A stretch of 64,000 nucleotides of DNA from Mucilaginibacter saanensis. Lineage in GTDB: Bacteria; Bacteroidota; Bacteroidia; Sphingobacteriales; Sphingobacteriaceae. The notes beneath the pieces are model-generated. The model did no database searches and was not told the origin of the DNA. It saw nothing but the letters and a program-made list of their open reading frames with translations. A program made the position numbers and the translations under genes. The stretch spans positions 248,001 to 312,000 of the forward strand of contig NZ_JACHBZ010000004.1 of the NCBI RefSeq assembly GCF_014200575.1. The letters run 5' to 3'. Position 1 is the stretch's first letter, and every line of letters begins with the position of its first letter. Below are positions 43,538 through 51,100 of this stretch, in pieces.

Positions 43538-43818
43538 TATAATGCCCTTGTATCGGTCTTATATTCAATATTTCATGTGGACATAAATTCTTACTCACCG
43601 AATTACTCACCACTTTTCAGATATAGATTAATTACAAATCTTATGATATAAAGTTACAAAAACGAATCGATATTTCTTGCGAAGGTTAGCCAAGGCTTTT
43701 TCCAATAATTTAATTTATTGAATAGGCGTTTAATTAACAGGGCTTAACGAGAGCAAAAAATTGAGAACAGATATGTAGAATTAGAAGCACCTTCATTTCC
43801 ATATTTTAAATCATGTTA

Positions 43819-46533
43819 CTATTGAGCTCTTCTTTTCTCATCAAAAGTTATGTTCTTATTGTTTCCAGAAACTTTTGATCTTCCGAATAAGTAAGTTAGA
43901 CCAAGATTGAAGATTTTATAATGATAGTCCGTTCTTTCTGTCTGCACAAATTCGCTAAAACGTGCATCATATTTGTTTACCGTACCCAGATAGTAAGATG
44001 GGCTGATGATTAAATTATTGTTAAGCAACTTCAATCTGGCCCCCACCCTGAAATCACGTTGACTGTATGTGTAAGTATTTCCACTGGTTGAGGGAAGGCT
44101 TTGGCTGTAGTTCAGATAGAAATTTAACAGTTTAGTTGCCTTGAAATTATTATTGACACTAAACGATGCAGAGGTTCCGTTTTGGATCGGAATCGCTTCT
44201 ATTTTGGATTTTGAGGATGAATAAAAAAAAGAGGCTGAACTGCTATTTTCCCACCAATTAAAAAATGCCCGGTTAAAGGAAACATAGGCACCCACATTAT
44301 CTCGTGTTAAAAAGTTTCCTCTACTTGAAACCACTAATGGCCCCTCAATCGTTGTAAGTAATGAATTTACATCACTGGCATGTTGTGTAAATACAGTAAA
44401 AGAAAACATGCTTTTATATAGGTAATTAAGTTCGAAATTGTTACTGTAGGAAGGTAAAAGCAGCGGATTTCCGGTAGAATAAGTATAAATGTTTGTATAA
44501 TAGTCAAAGGGGTTTAAGGAAGCGAGGCCCGGGCGGTTGATCCGTCTCGAATAATTTAAAGAAAAAACATTGTTTCCGTCGGCTTTGTAAACGATATAGG
44601 TCGTAGGGAATAGGGCACCATAATTACGCTTATTACGCTGGTCTAAAGTAGGCGAATAACCATCCGTCATCGTGTACTCATAACGCAATCCTGCCTTGGC
44701 CGTCCATTTTTTCGATAGGTCAGCTTCCATACTGTAATACGCGGCCAGGTTTTTTTCGGTATAGTCGAAATCATTACTGCGCGTTTGGTTCAGCAGGAGA
44801 TCATCGAGGATATTATTATAATATGCTACGCTGGCATTGTTATTATAATTAGCAAACTTAGCACCGGTTTCTATTTTAGCCCATTTATAAGGCAATGTTA
44901 AATCTGATTGAATAGACCAGATATTGTATTTTGACAAATTATTATTTTGAACTGAAGCATAGGTGTTTGCAGATTCAGAAACAAAACTATTTCTTATTTC
45001 AGGCCTGTTCGTGAAAAAATTAACAGAACTGCTTAATTTCTTTCCGGCCGAATCAATCTTTAAATCGTGGTATATATTTAAGGTCTGTGCAAATAATGGC
45101 CTTGACATTTCGCCTTTAGTGTTCAAAACCGAGTCGACCGTATTGCTCGTACCATAGCTATAATTATTAACATAAGTATCCTTCTCTTTGCTGTGTGAAA
45201 TATTATAAATAATCCCGATGTTATTGTGCTTGTTCAACTCATAATCTATACTTAAACCGGCCTGCAAACCTGGTGTAATTGATATACGTTGCTCGTTACT
45301 AAGGATTTGACTGGGGTTACCAATTATATTGAGCGAATCGTTTAGTATATTGTGATAATTTGATTGGTTAAATGTAAAAGAGCTGTTAACTTTTTTTGAG
45401 CGAAAAAAAAGAGCGGCATTGTTGTTATAGGAGGCGTAAACGCCTTTCCGATATGTCGAACTTAATGATCCGCTCCAGCCCAAAGATTCGTTTTTCTTTA
45501 AAACAATGTTAATCAGCCCGGCATTGCCCTGGGCCTCATATTTTGCTGGCGGGTTGGTAATGATCTCGATTTTTTCCACACTTTCAGATCTGAGTGTTTT
45601 CAGATAATTAGTCAGGTCGGTTCCGCTTAAATAAATTATTTTCTCATTTACCATAACCCCCATGCCGCCTTTGCCCACCATAGAAACGCCATTGTCGGAT
45701 ACCTTTAAAAAAGGCGCCACTTGCAAAGCCTCAAAGAGGGAAGAGCCATTTGCCATTATAGTGTTGTTCAAGTTAAATATCCATCGATCAACCTTTCGTT
45801 CAAGAACAGGGGCTTTGCTGGTTATGGTTACTTGTTTGAGTTGTTTGATTGATGCATTTAATATGATATCCGGTAATTGAACCGTTCTCATGTCTGCTAA
45901 AGTTAGAGCAAGAGACAAACTATCCTTACTTACTTCCGAAATTCTGATCAGATAATCCCCTTTTTCTGTTGCTGTGAGCCTGAAACGTCCCCCGGTATCG
46001 GTTTGTGCAGATTGGATTATTTTATCGGTAGCGACTTGCTTTATAATCACGTTCGCAAAAGCTATTGATTTATGATTTACATCTACTACACGGCCTTTAA
46101 TCTCATAGTTGGTTTGCACAGTGTTACGTTCGATCAATATGTTACCTTCGACCTGTCGGAACGAAAGAAAAGTATTTTGTAATAATTCCTGCAAGGTTTG
46201 TTCTATTGTTCTGTTCTCCAAAGCTAGGTTAAGTCCGATAAGTGCTTTAATTTCTGCTTTGCGGTAATAAAAGCGAAGCGAGGTTTGTTGCTCGATCTTT
46301 TTGAGACCACTGGCAAGACTTTCATCCCGCAGGCCGATAGTAACCATGTCCGAGTGCATATTTTGACCCTTGGTGGTAGTAGCCAGTAATAACTGGAAAG
46401 TGGTTAATATAATTAAGGTAACTACAACGCTTACACGCATTAGCTGAAAAATAAATGGCTTGTTTAATTCTATTGCACCGCTGAGGCGAGTATATAAGCC
46501 TCCCGGTTTCCGCACTTTTGCAGAAATATTCAT
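43819..46533 (-). CDS. TonB-dependent receptor with STN domain (outer-membrane barrel, FecA-like)
   Basis: A 904-residue receptor; the ATG at 46533 is preferred to a GTG at 46557. A cytoplasmic lead and signal-anchor-like segment (VSVVVTLIILTTFQLLLATT) precede an STN domain (LASGLKKIEQQTSLRFYYRK), used by such receptors to signal to FecR. A carboxypeptidase-regulatory-like domain (IKGRVVDVNHKSIAFANVII) and a plug follow; the barrel is of the outer-membrane-protein-barrel (PF14905) type, with LNYSRRINRPGLASLNPFDY. The sigma and FecR genes directly upstream show it is a regulated receptor. No SusD partner; ligand unknown. Confidence 0.88.
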   Translation of the reverse strand: MNISAKVRKPGGLYTRLSGAIELNKPFIFQLMRVSVVVTLIILTTFQLLLATTTKGQNMHSDMVTIGLRDESLASGLKKIEQQTSLRFYYRKAEIKALIGLNLALENRTIEQTLQELLQNTFLSFRQVEGNILIERNTVQTNYEIKGRVVDVNHKSIAFANVIIKQVATDKIIQSAQTDTGGRFRLTATEKGDYLIRISEVSKDSLSLALTLADMRTVQLPDIILNASIKQLKQVTITSKAPVLERKVDRWIFNLNNTIMANGSSLFEALQVAPFLKVSDNGVSMVGKGGMGVMVNEKIIYLSGTDLTNYLKTLRSESVEKIEIITNPPAKYEAQGNAGLINIVLKKNESLGWSGSLSSTYRKGVYASYNNNAALFFRSKKVNSSFTFNQSNYHNILNDSLNIIGNPSQILSNEQRISITPGLQAGLSIDYELNKHNNIGIIYNISHSKEKDTYVNNYSYGTSNTVDSVLNTKGEMSRPLFAQTLNIYHDLKIDSAGKKLSSSVNFFTNRPEIRNSFVSESANTYASVQNNNLSKYNIWSIQSDLTLPYKWAKIETGAKFANYNNNASVAYYNNILDDLLLNQTRSNDFDYTEKNLAAYYSMEADLSKKWTAKAGLRYEYTMTDGYSPTLDQRNKRNYGALFPTTYIVYKADGNNVFSLNYSRRINRPGLASLNPFDYYTNIYTYSTGNPLLLPSYSNNFELNYLYKSMFSFTVFTQHASDVNSLLTTIEGPLVVSSRGNFLTRDNVGAYVSFNRAFFNWWENSSSASFFYSSSKSKIEAIPIQNGTSASFSVNNNFKATKLLNFYLNYSQSLPSTSGNTYTYSQRDFRVGARLKLLNNNLIISPSYYLGTVNKYDARFSEFVQTERTDYHYKIFNLGLTYLFGRSKVSGNNKNITFDEKRRAQ

Positions 46534-46586
46534 ACTTTTAAATGTTTTAAGTGACACAATTATTTAAAACCCTGGTTTTCCGGGAT

Positions 46587-46618
46587 ACCTGTAAGCCGAT
46601 GACCGTCGGTTTACAGGT
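46587..46618 (-). repeat. Intercistronic hairpin between fecR-like and receptor genes
   Basis: ACCTGTAAGCCGA (46587-46599) pairs with TCGGTTTACAGGT (46606-46618) with one wobble. On the minus strand no U-run follows, so it more likely stabilises or processes the mRNA between anti-sigma and receptor cistrons than terminates it. Confidence 0.55.
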
Positions 46619-46699
46619 TTATTTGACTTATTATTCTGCCTGGAGGACAATAAGCATTTATAAAGCTTAGATGTTAATCATTTTTAATATCGTTAATTT

Positions 46700-47692
46700 T
46701 CAATTGTTACAGCCCGGCCCGTCTATAACGATGCTGCCGTCTGGCTTGATCTGATAAATGGTATTGTTGAAAGCGCACATTACTTTTAGTATTTTATCCA
46801 ATTCTTCGCCATTTAAAGAAGTACCTGTAAAACGGCAGTCTTTCAATTTTGCATTTCTGAAACTGATCTTCACATTGAAATGTTGTTGCAATTGTGCAAT
46901 AGCATCTCCAAAGCTGACATCTTCAAAATGCAGATCACTTTGCTGCCAGGCAACTACCGCATTGGCATTAACAATTGCTTGTACGACTTCCGCTTTTAAA
47001 GTATTAAAGCTGATCTGCTGGTTAGGGATAATTACGCCTAATAATTTATTGCCATTGGCAACGCTTACTTTGCCACGGGTGACTGTGACCTGAATGGTAT
47101 GATTATTTTTATCCTCTTTGATATTAAATGCTGTACCCAGCACGGTGGTCAACACGGTTCCTGTATGAATAATAAAAGGTTTGCTCGCATCATGGTGGAC
47201 ATCAAAATAAGCTTCACCGGAAAGATAAACTTCCCTTGTTTTACCATTGAATGTCTTAGGATATTTTAACTCCGAGCCGGCATTTAACCACACCCGGCTG
47301 CCATCAGTAAGCGTTATCCCCCTTTTCTGATTAATGGGTACCTGGAGGGTTGTAAGCTCAACAGGATGCAAACGGCTTTGCAATGACGGCCATTCCAGGT
47401 ACAAAGTAAAAGAGATCAGCAACACTGCTGCAACAGCCGCAATACTTCGCCATAACCCACGCTTTCTTTGCGGCAGCAGCACTACTTTAGCCTCCGTTTC
47501 GTGAATTGTGTTTTTAATTTCGCTAAATACACTGGAAAGCCATTGATCTTTTGCCGAACGATCTAAATCATGCCATCGAGGGTTAGCATTACCATTATCT
47601 TCCAGCCAGCGTTTCACCAGCTCATTTTCTTCGTTTGTGGTTTCGCCCTTGAGGTAACGATCCAGTAAGGCGGCTATTTGATGACGGCTCAT
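46700..47692 (-). CDS. FecR-family anti-sigma factor
   Basis: A 330-residue single-pass membrane protein. The cytoplasmic N-terminal part (about 1-75) has the DUF4880/FecR-like helix LLDRYLKGETTNEENELVKR. A transmembrane segment (SIAAVAAVLLISFTLYL) follows at about 82-98, then the periplasmic FecR domain (KRGITLTDGSRVWLNAGSEL, GEAYFDVHHD, VLGTAFNIKED) and a C-terminal STN-like DUF4974 (DVSFGDAIAQLQQHFNVKIS). It transmits receptor occupancy to the sigma factor. Located 142 bases after the sigma gene. Confidence 0.93.
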   Translation of the reverse strand: MSRHQIAALLDRYLKGETTNEENELVKRWLEDNGNANPRWHDLDRSAKDQWLSSVFSEIKNTIHETEAKVVLLPQRKRGLWRSIAAVAAVLLISFTLYLEWPSLQSRLHPVELTTLQVPINQKRGITLTDGSRVWLNAGSELKYPKTFNGKTREVYLSGEAYFDVHHDASKPFIIHTGTVLTTVLGTAFNIKEDKNNHTIQVTVTRGKVSVANGNKLLGVIIPNQQISFNTLKAEVVQAIVNANAVVAWQQSDLHFEDVSFGDAIAQLQQHFNVKISFRNAKLKDCRFTGTSLNGEELDKILKVMCAFNNTIYQIKPDGSIVIDGPGCNN

Positions 47693-47834
47693 TTGTTATC
47701 CATTTAACAGTAGCCGTATGAGATGCCTTTTGGTACTATAGAGAAATGAAATATTTTTTCATAGGTGTGAATTTAACTTAACGATAAGGAAGACACCTTG
47801 AAAGAAGGGGCATGTAATGCAAGGGATGTCAGGT

Positions 47835-48416
47835 TTAGGATAGCCATAACAATAATGCAGTGGTAGAAACCATTGCCAGTGAAGCTCGTAAATGTTTTAA
47901 CGCGGTAGAAAGCTGGTTTTTTACAGTTTGTTCAGAAAGCTGCAATTTGTCAGCGATTTCTGTTATACTTAAATTTTCTTCCCGGCTTAATAAATAAATT
48001 TCTTTCACCCGGGGGGATAATTCATCCAGCGATGTTTCAATGCTTTGGGCTATTTCTTTTGCAGCTATTTTTTGCTCAATAGTCGCTTCGTAGCGAACAG
48101 CCAGCGAGTCTACTATAGCCGCATACTCCCGGCGTGTAATATTCTTTCTAATTTTATCCACTATCCGGTCACGGGTTAGCTTAAAGAGGTAAGCTTTTAA
48201 ATCTCGGTCAACCTTCAATTGTGTTCTTTCCTGCCAGAGCTTAACAAAAACATCATGGATAATATCCCTGCCATCCTCCAAGTCAAAAAATTTGGAACTT
48301 GCAAAACCTGCCAACGAATCTGCATACCGACTGTAAATTTCGGAAAAGGCGCTCTCATCATCTTTTTTTAAAAGATCGATCAGTTGCAGATCGGTGAAGA
48401 CTAAATATGTTGCCAT
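47835..48416 (-). CDS. ECF-type RNA polymerase sigma factor (FecI-like)
   Basis: A 193-residue sigma-70 of the ECF group: region 2 (FSEIYSRYADSLAGFA, then DIIHDVFVKLWQER) and region 4 (LSPRVKEIYLLSREENLSIT then EIADKLQLSEQTVKNQLS). It heads the sigma / FecR / receptor set and should direct polymerase to the receptor promoter. A short hydrophobic C-terminal tail (STTALLLWLS) is unusual but often seen in Bacteroidota FecI homologs. Confidence 0.94.
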   Translation of the reverse strand: MATYLVFTDLQLIDLLKKDDESAFSEIYSRYADSLAGFASSKFFDLEDGRDIIHDVFVKLWQERTQLKVDRDLKAYLFKLTRDRIVDKIRKNITRREYAAIVDSLAVRYEATIEQKIAAKEIAQSIETSLDELSPRVKEIYLLSREENLSITEIADKLQLSEQTVKNQLSTALKHLRASLAMVSTTALLLWLS

Positions 48417-48661
48417 TACTTGTTAAAACTAAGGTACTATTATAAAAGACATACGCTAAGCATAATTAGTTACATCCTTTATACAAATAGAGATAAATTT
48501 GCATTCCATCCCATTTCAACGCTTAGGCACCAAAAGCGCAAGGTGAGTAAAATGTCAAGGGCGAGACACCGCTAAAAAATAAATTAACGTACTTTGCTTG
48601 TATGGCCTTGACGTTTTATTGAAACACTGAATAATCTGGAAATTTTGATAGATAAATAAAA

Positions 48662-48700
48662 ATAAAAAAAAACCGCTAACTTATTGATAATTAGCGGTTT
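48662..48700 (-). terminator. Terminator of the tmRNA gene
   Basis: On the minus strand AAACCGCTAA pairs with TTAGCGGTTT around an 11-base loop, followed by an 8-9 T run, a few bases downstream of the mature tmRNA 3' end. Confidence 0.85.
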
Positions 48701-48705
48701 AAAAG

Positions 48706-49069
48706 TGGAGCCGGAGGGATTCGAACCCTCGTCCAAACATGGTACAATTTAGGCTTTCTACGTGCTTAGTTCTGTTAAATTGTAGGGAAGGGGAAGGTCA
48801 GTAACTCACCTGTACCATCTTCCTTAGGTGCTTTATCTCGTCCGCTATGCACACCTTAAGCAGACCAGTTTCATCTTTCGATGCCCCGATTGCCGATCCG
48901 ATGAAACGGAAAACCGGCGGGACAAAAGCTAATTAATTCTAAATTAAGCAGCTAAGGCGTAGTTATTTTCGCCATTTGTAAGTTTGAGCGTTCAGATTAA
49001 AGCGCTAATTCACCCAACGCGCTGCATGCTTACCTAATTATCTCCATCCTGTCAATTCCGGTCGACCCC
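48706..49069 (-). ncRNA. ssrA: tmRNA (transfer-messenger RNA)
   Basis: About 364 nt read on the minus strand. The 5' end GGGGTCGACCGG and the 3' end GAGGGTTCGAATCCCTC-CGGCTCCA form the tRNA-Ala-like acceptor and T-arm. The 3' CCA is not encoded (only C then T). The tag frame ends TNGENNYALAA and stops with TAA at 48944-48946, matching the ...ALAA degradation tag. The tRNA-like domain is followed by the terminator at 48662-48700. tmRNA with SmpB rescues ribosomes stalled on broken messages. The 5' boundary is set by pairing with CUCC and may be off by a base or two. Confidence 0.95.
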
Positions 49070-49118
49070 ATTTTTTTAGAGTTTGCAATAGCCGGAGGGC
49101 AGTTTGCAGTTAAGGGTA

Positions 49119-49126
49119 CAAATATA
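49119..49126 (-). promoter_or_regulatory. Promoter -7 element of ssrA
   Basis: TATATTTG on the minus strand fits TAnnTTTG, about 50 bases upstream of the mature 5' end, implying a short processed leader. No clear -33 element. Confidence 0.45.
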
Positions 49127-49162
49127 CTCATTAGTTTGCAGTAGCCCTATTCTGTTTGCAAT

Positions 49163-49205
49163 TTTAATTCAGTTGGCAGTCTTATTTGTCGCCAACTGAA
49201 TTAAA
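49163..49205 (-). terminator. Terminator-like hairpin of the aminotransferase gene
   Basis: A perfect 15-bp stem (49163-49177 with 49191-49205, core AATTCAGTTGGC) with a 13-base loop, starting 3 bases after the aminotransferase stop. The U-run is weak. Confidence 0.6.
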
Positions 49206-49207
49206 GA

Positions 49208-50434
49208 TTACTTGCTTGCTGCCAGTTGTTCATTATCAATTGTTCGGCCCGGATACACTTTAAGGGCTTCCTCAAGGCAGGTCATGGCATTTTGAAGGTC
49301 CTCATTTTTTAATACATAGGCCATGCGTACTTCATTATACCCTGCACCGGTAGTACTGTAAAAGCCGGTTGCCGGCGCCATCATAACCGTTTGGTTATTA
49401 TAGCTAAACTCTTCCAGTATCCATTGACAAAATTTGTCAGCGTTATCAATAGGTAATTTTGCCACTACATAAAAAGCGCCGCCAGGGTTTGGACAATAAA
49501 CGCCATCCATTTTGTTCAATGCATTAACCAAATTATTTCTGCGACTGGTATACTCCTTATTTACGGCTTCAAAATATGAATCTGGTGTATCAACAGCTGC
49601 CGAGCCAGCAATCTGCTCCACCATACCTGCGCTAAGCCTGGCTTGGGCAAATTTTAAACTGGTAGTCCAAACGGCTTTGTTTTTTGTGATAATGCAACCC
49701 AGGCGAGCTCCGCAAGCGCTGTAACGCTTACTCACGGTATCCAGCACAATAACATTTTCATCAATGCCATCAAGGTACATCGGTGATATAAACGTACGTC
49801 CATCATAACAAAACTCCCGGTACGCCTCGTCCGAAAATATATACAGATCATATTTTAAGGCTAATTCCTTTAATGCATCCATTTCTTCCTGCGAGTACAG
49901 GTATCCGGTAGGATTATTGGGGTTGCAAATAATAATGGCCTTGGTTTTATTGGTAATCACCTTCTCAAATTCGCTGATTGGCGGCAACGCAAAACCATTA
50001 TCAATGTATGATAATATGGGTTTAACCACAATATCCGTTTGGCTTGCAAAACCATTGTAATTGGCATAAAAAGGCTCAGGTATAATTACTTCATCACCGG
50101 CATCAAGGCAGGCCATCATGGCTATCGAAATAGCTTCTGAGCCACCTGTGGTTACAATAATATCTTCGGTAGTAATATTGTAACCCAGTTTATTGTAATA
50201 TTCTACGAGCTTTTTACGATAGCTCAATGTGCCTTCTGATGGAGTATAGGCCCAAACCTTAAAATCAATATTTTTAATGGCATTAATCATGCCTTCAGGC
50301 GTTTCAATATCGGGTTGCCCAATATTTAAATGGTAAACTTTTTTGCCATCCACCTTAGCTTTATCAGCATAAGGTGTTAGTTTACGTATAGGGGATGCGG
50401 GCATTCGCTGCCCTTTTTGAGATATTTTTGGCAT
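49208..50434 (-). CDS. PLP-dependent aminotransferase, class I/II
   Basis: A 408-residue cytoplasmic aminotransferase. The start at 50434 (MPKISQKGQRMPASPIRKL) is the usual beginning of this Bacteroidota aspartate-aminotransferase-like group; codons back to 50470 are probably untranslated. Visible PLP features are GSEAISIAM, ICNPNNPTGYL, FSDEAYREF (Asp-x-x-Tyr) and the Schiff-base Lys in LDTVSKRYSACG. Substrate not determinable; prephenate, aspartate or branched-chain amino acids are candidates. Monocistronic between ssrA and the DUF1573 gene. Confidence 0.9.
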   Translation of the reverse strand: MPKISQKGQRMPASPIRKLTPYADKAKVDGKKVYHLNIGQPDIETPEGMINAIKNIDFKVWAYTPSEGTLSYRKKLVEYYNKLGYNITTEDIIVTTGGSEAISIAMMACLDAGDEVIIPEPFYANYNGFASQTDIVVKPILSYIDNGFALPPISEFEKVITNKTKAIIICNPNNPTGYLYSQEEMDALKELALKYDLYIFSDEAYREFCYDGRTFISPMYLDGIDENVIVLDTVSKRYSACGARLGCIITKNKAVWTTSLKFAQARLSAGMVEQIAGSAAVDTPDSYFEAVNKEYTSRRNNLVNALNKMDGVYCPNPGGAFYVVAKLPIDNADKFCQWILEEFSYNNQTVMMAPATGFYSTTGAGYNEVRMAYVLKNEDLQNAMTCLEEALKVYPGRTIDNEQLAASK

Positions 50435-50484
50435 GTGCAAAATTAGTAAAAAGAAAGTATTGTATTTCAAATACCATATAAACG

Positions 50485-50509
50485 AAAAAAGACCCTTAAT
50501 AGGGTCTTT
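50485..50509 (-). terminator. Terminator of the DUF1573 gene
   Basis: A perfect 9-bp stem (AAAGACCCT / AGGGTCTTT) with a 4-base loop, followed on the minus strand by TTTTTTCG. Confidence 0.8.
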
Positions 50510-50566
50510 AATAATATTTTAATCCCCTTGTTTTAGCAAGGGATGTTATAAATCAACTTGCTGTTT

Positions 50567-50965
50567 TTATTTGCTTGATGCGGGTTTAGCTACAACCTCG
50601 CCAATAATGTTTAAGTATTTCTCTGGCGTTACCGCATTTGACTTAACTACTATTGTTTTATTAAACGGCTGCGCCGCCGCGGCGTTATAAGTAATTTTAA
50701 TAGTTCCTTTATCTCCGCTTTTTACAGGGGTTTTAGTGTAGTCTGCAATAGTGCAGCCACAGGTTGGCCTTACTTCGGTTAAAATAAGTGGTTCTTTACC
50801 AACGTTGGTAAATTCAAAAATGGTAGTAACAGGTGTACCCTGGGGTATTTTACCAAAGTCGTGTTTTTCTTCATTAAATTTAAACTCGGCTTTTTGGTTA
50901 TCCTGAGCAGATGCAGTAAAGGCAAAACCTATAATTACCGCGCAAATCATTAATATCTTTTTCAT
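50567..50965 (-). CDS. DUF1573 exported protein
   Basis: A 132-residue periplasmic protein: signal peptide residues 1-20 (ending TASAQ) then an immunoglobulin-like DUF1573 domain with EEKHDFGKIPQGTPVTTIFE, EVRPTCGCTIADYT and GTIKITYNAAA. The Cys pair in PTCGC is typical. Cellular role unknown; abundant in Bacteroidota. Monocistronic, with its own promoter element and terminator. Confidence 0.92.
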   Translation of the reverse strand: MKKILMICAVIIGFAFTASAQDNQKAEFKFNEEKHDFGKIPQGTPVTTIFEFTNVGKEPLILTEVRPTCGCTIADYTKTPVKSGDKGTIKITYNAAAAQPFNKTIVVKSNAVTPEKYLNIIGEVVAKPASSK

Positions 50966-50984
50966 ACGTTGTATTTGATTAATA

Positions 50985-50992
50985 CAAATATA
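50985..50992 (-). promoter_or_regulatory. Promoter -7 element of the DUF1573 gene
   Basis: TATATTTG on the minus strand, 20 bases upstream of the start codon at 50965; expected transcript start near 50979. Confidence 0.5.
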
Positions 50993-51100
50993 TAAGGTTT
51001 AATGTAATTTAAAAACTATTCACAAAAGTCTATGTTTTATTGTTAGTATGCCAATTACAGAATAGAATTTTATAATTTTACCGTCTAAACGAAATTTTAT

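Larger units (their letters stand above)
43019..43818. other. 800-base sparse region
   Basis: Contains one doubtful minus-strand ORF (43117-43341), a strong hairpin (43463-43499) and a 17-base relic resembling a tRNA/tmRNA 3' end (43521-43537). The overlapping plus-strand frame at 43202-43459 has low-complexity composition and no family resemblance. The rest is AT-rich with nothing recognisable. Confidence 0.5.

Noticed and set aside
48706-49069. Considered an ordinary tRNA because of the TTCGAATCC T-arm
   Set aside because: The partner acceptor strand lies over 300 bases away and a GENNYALAA tag frame is present, so it is tmRNA.
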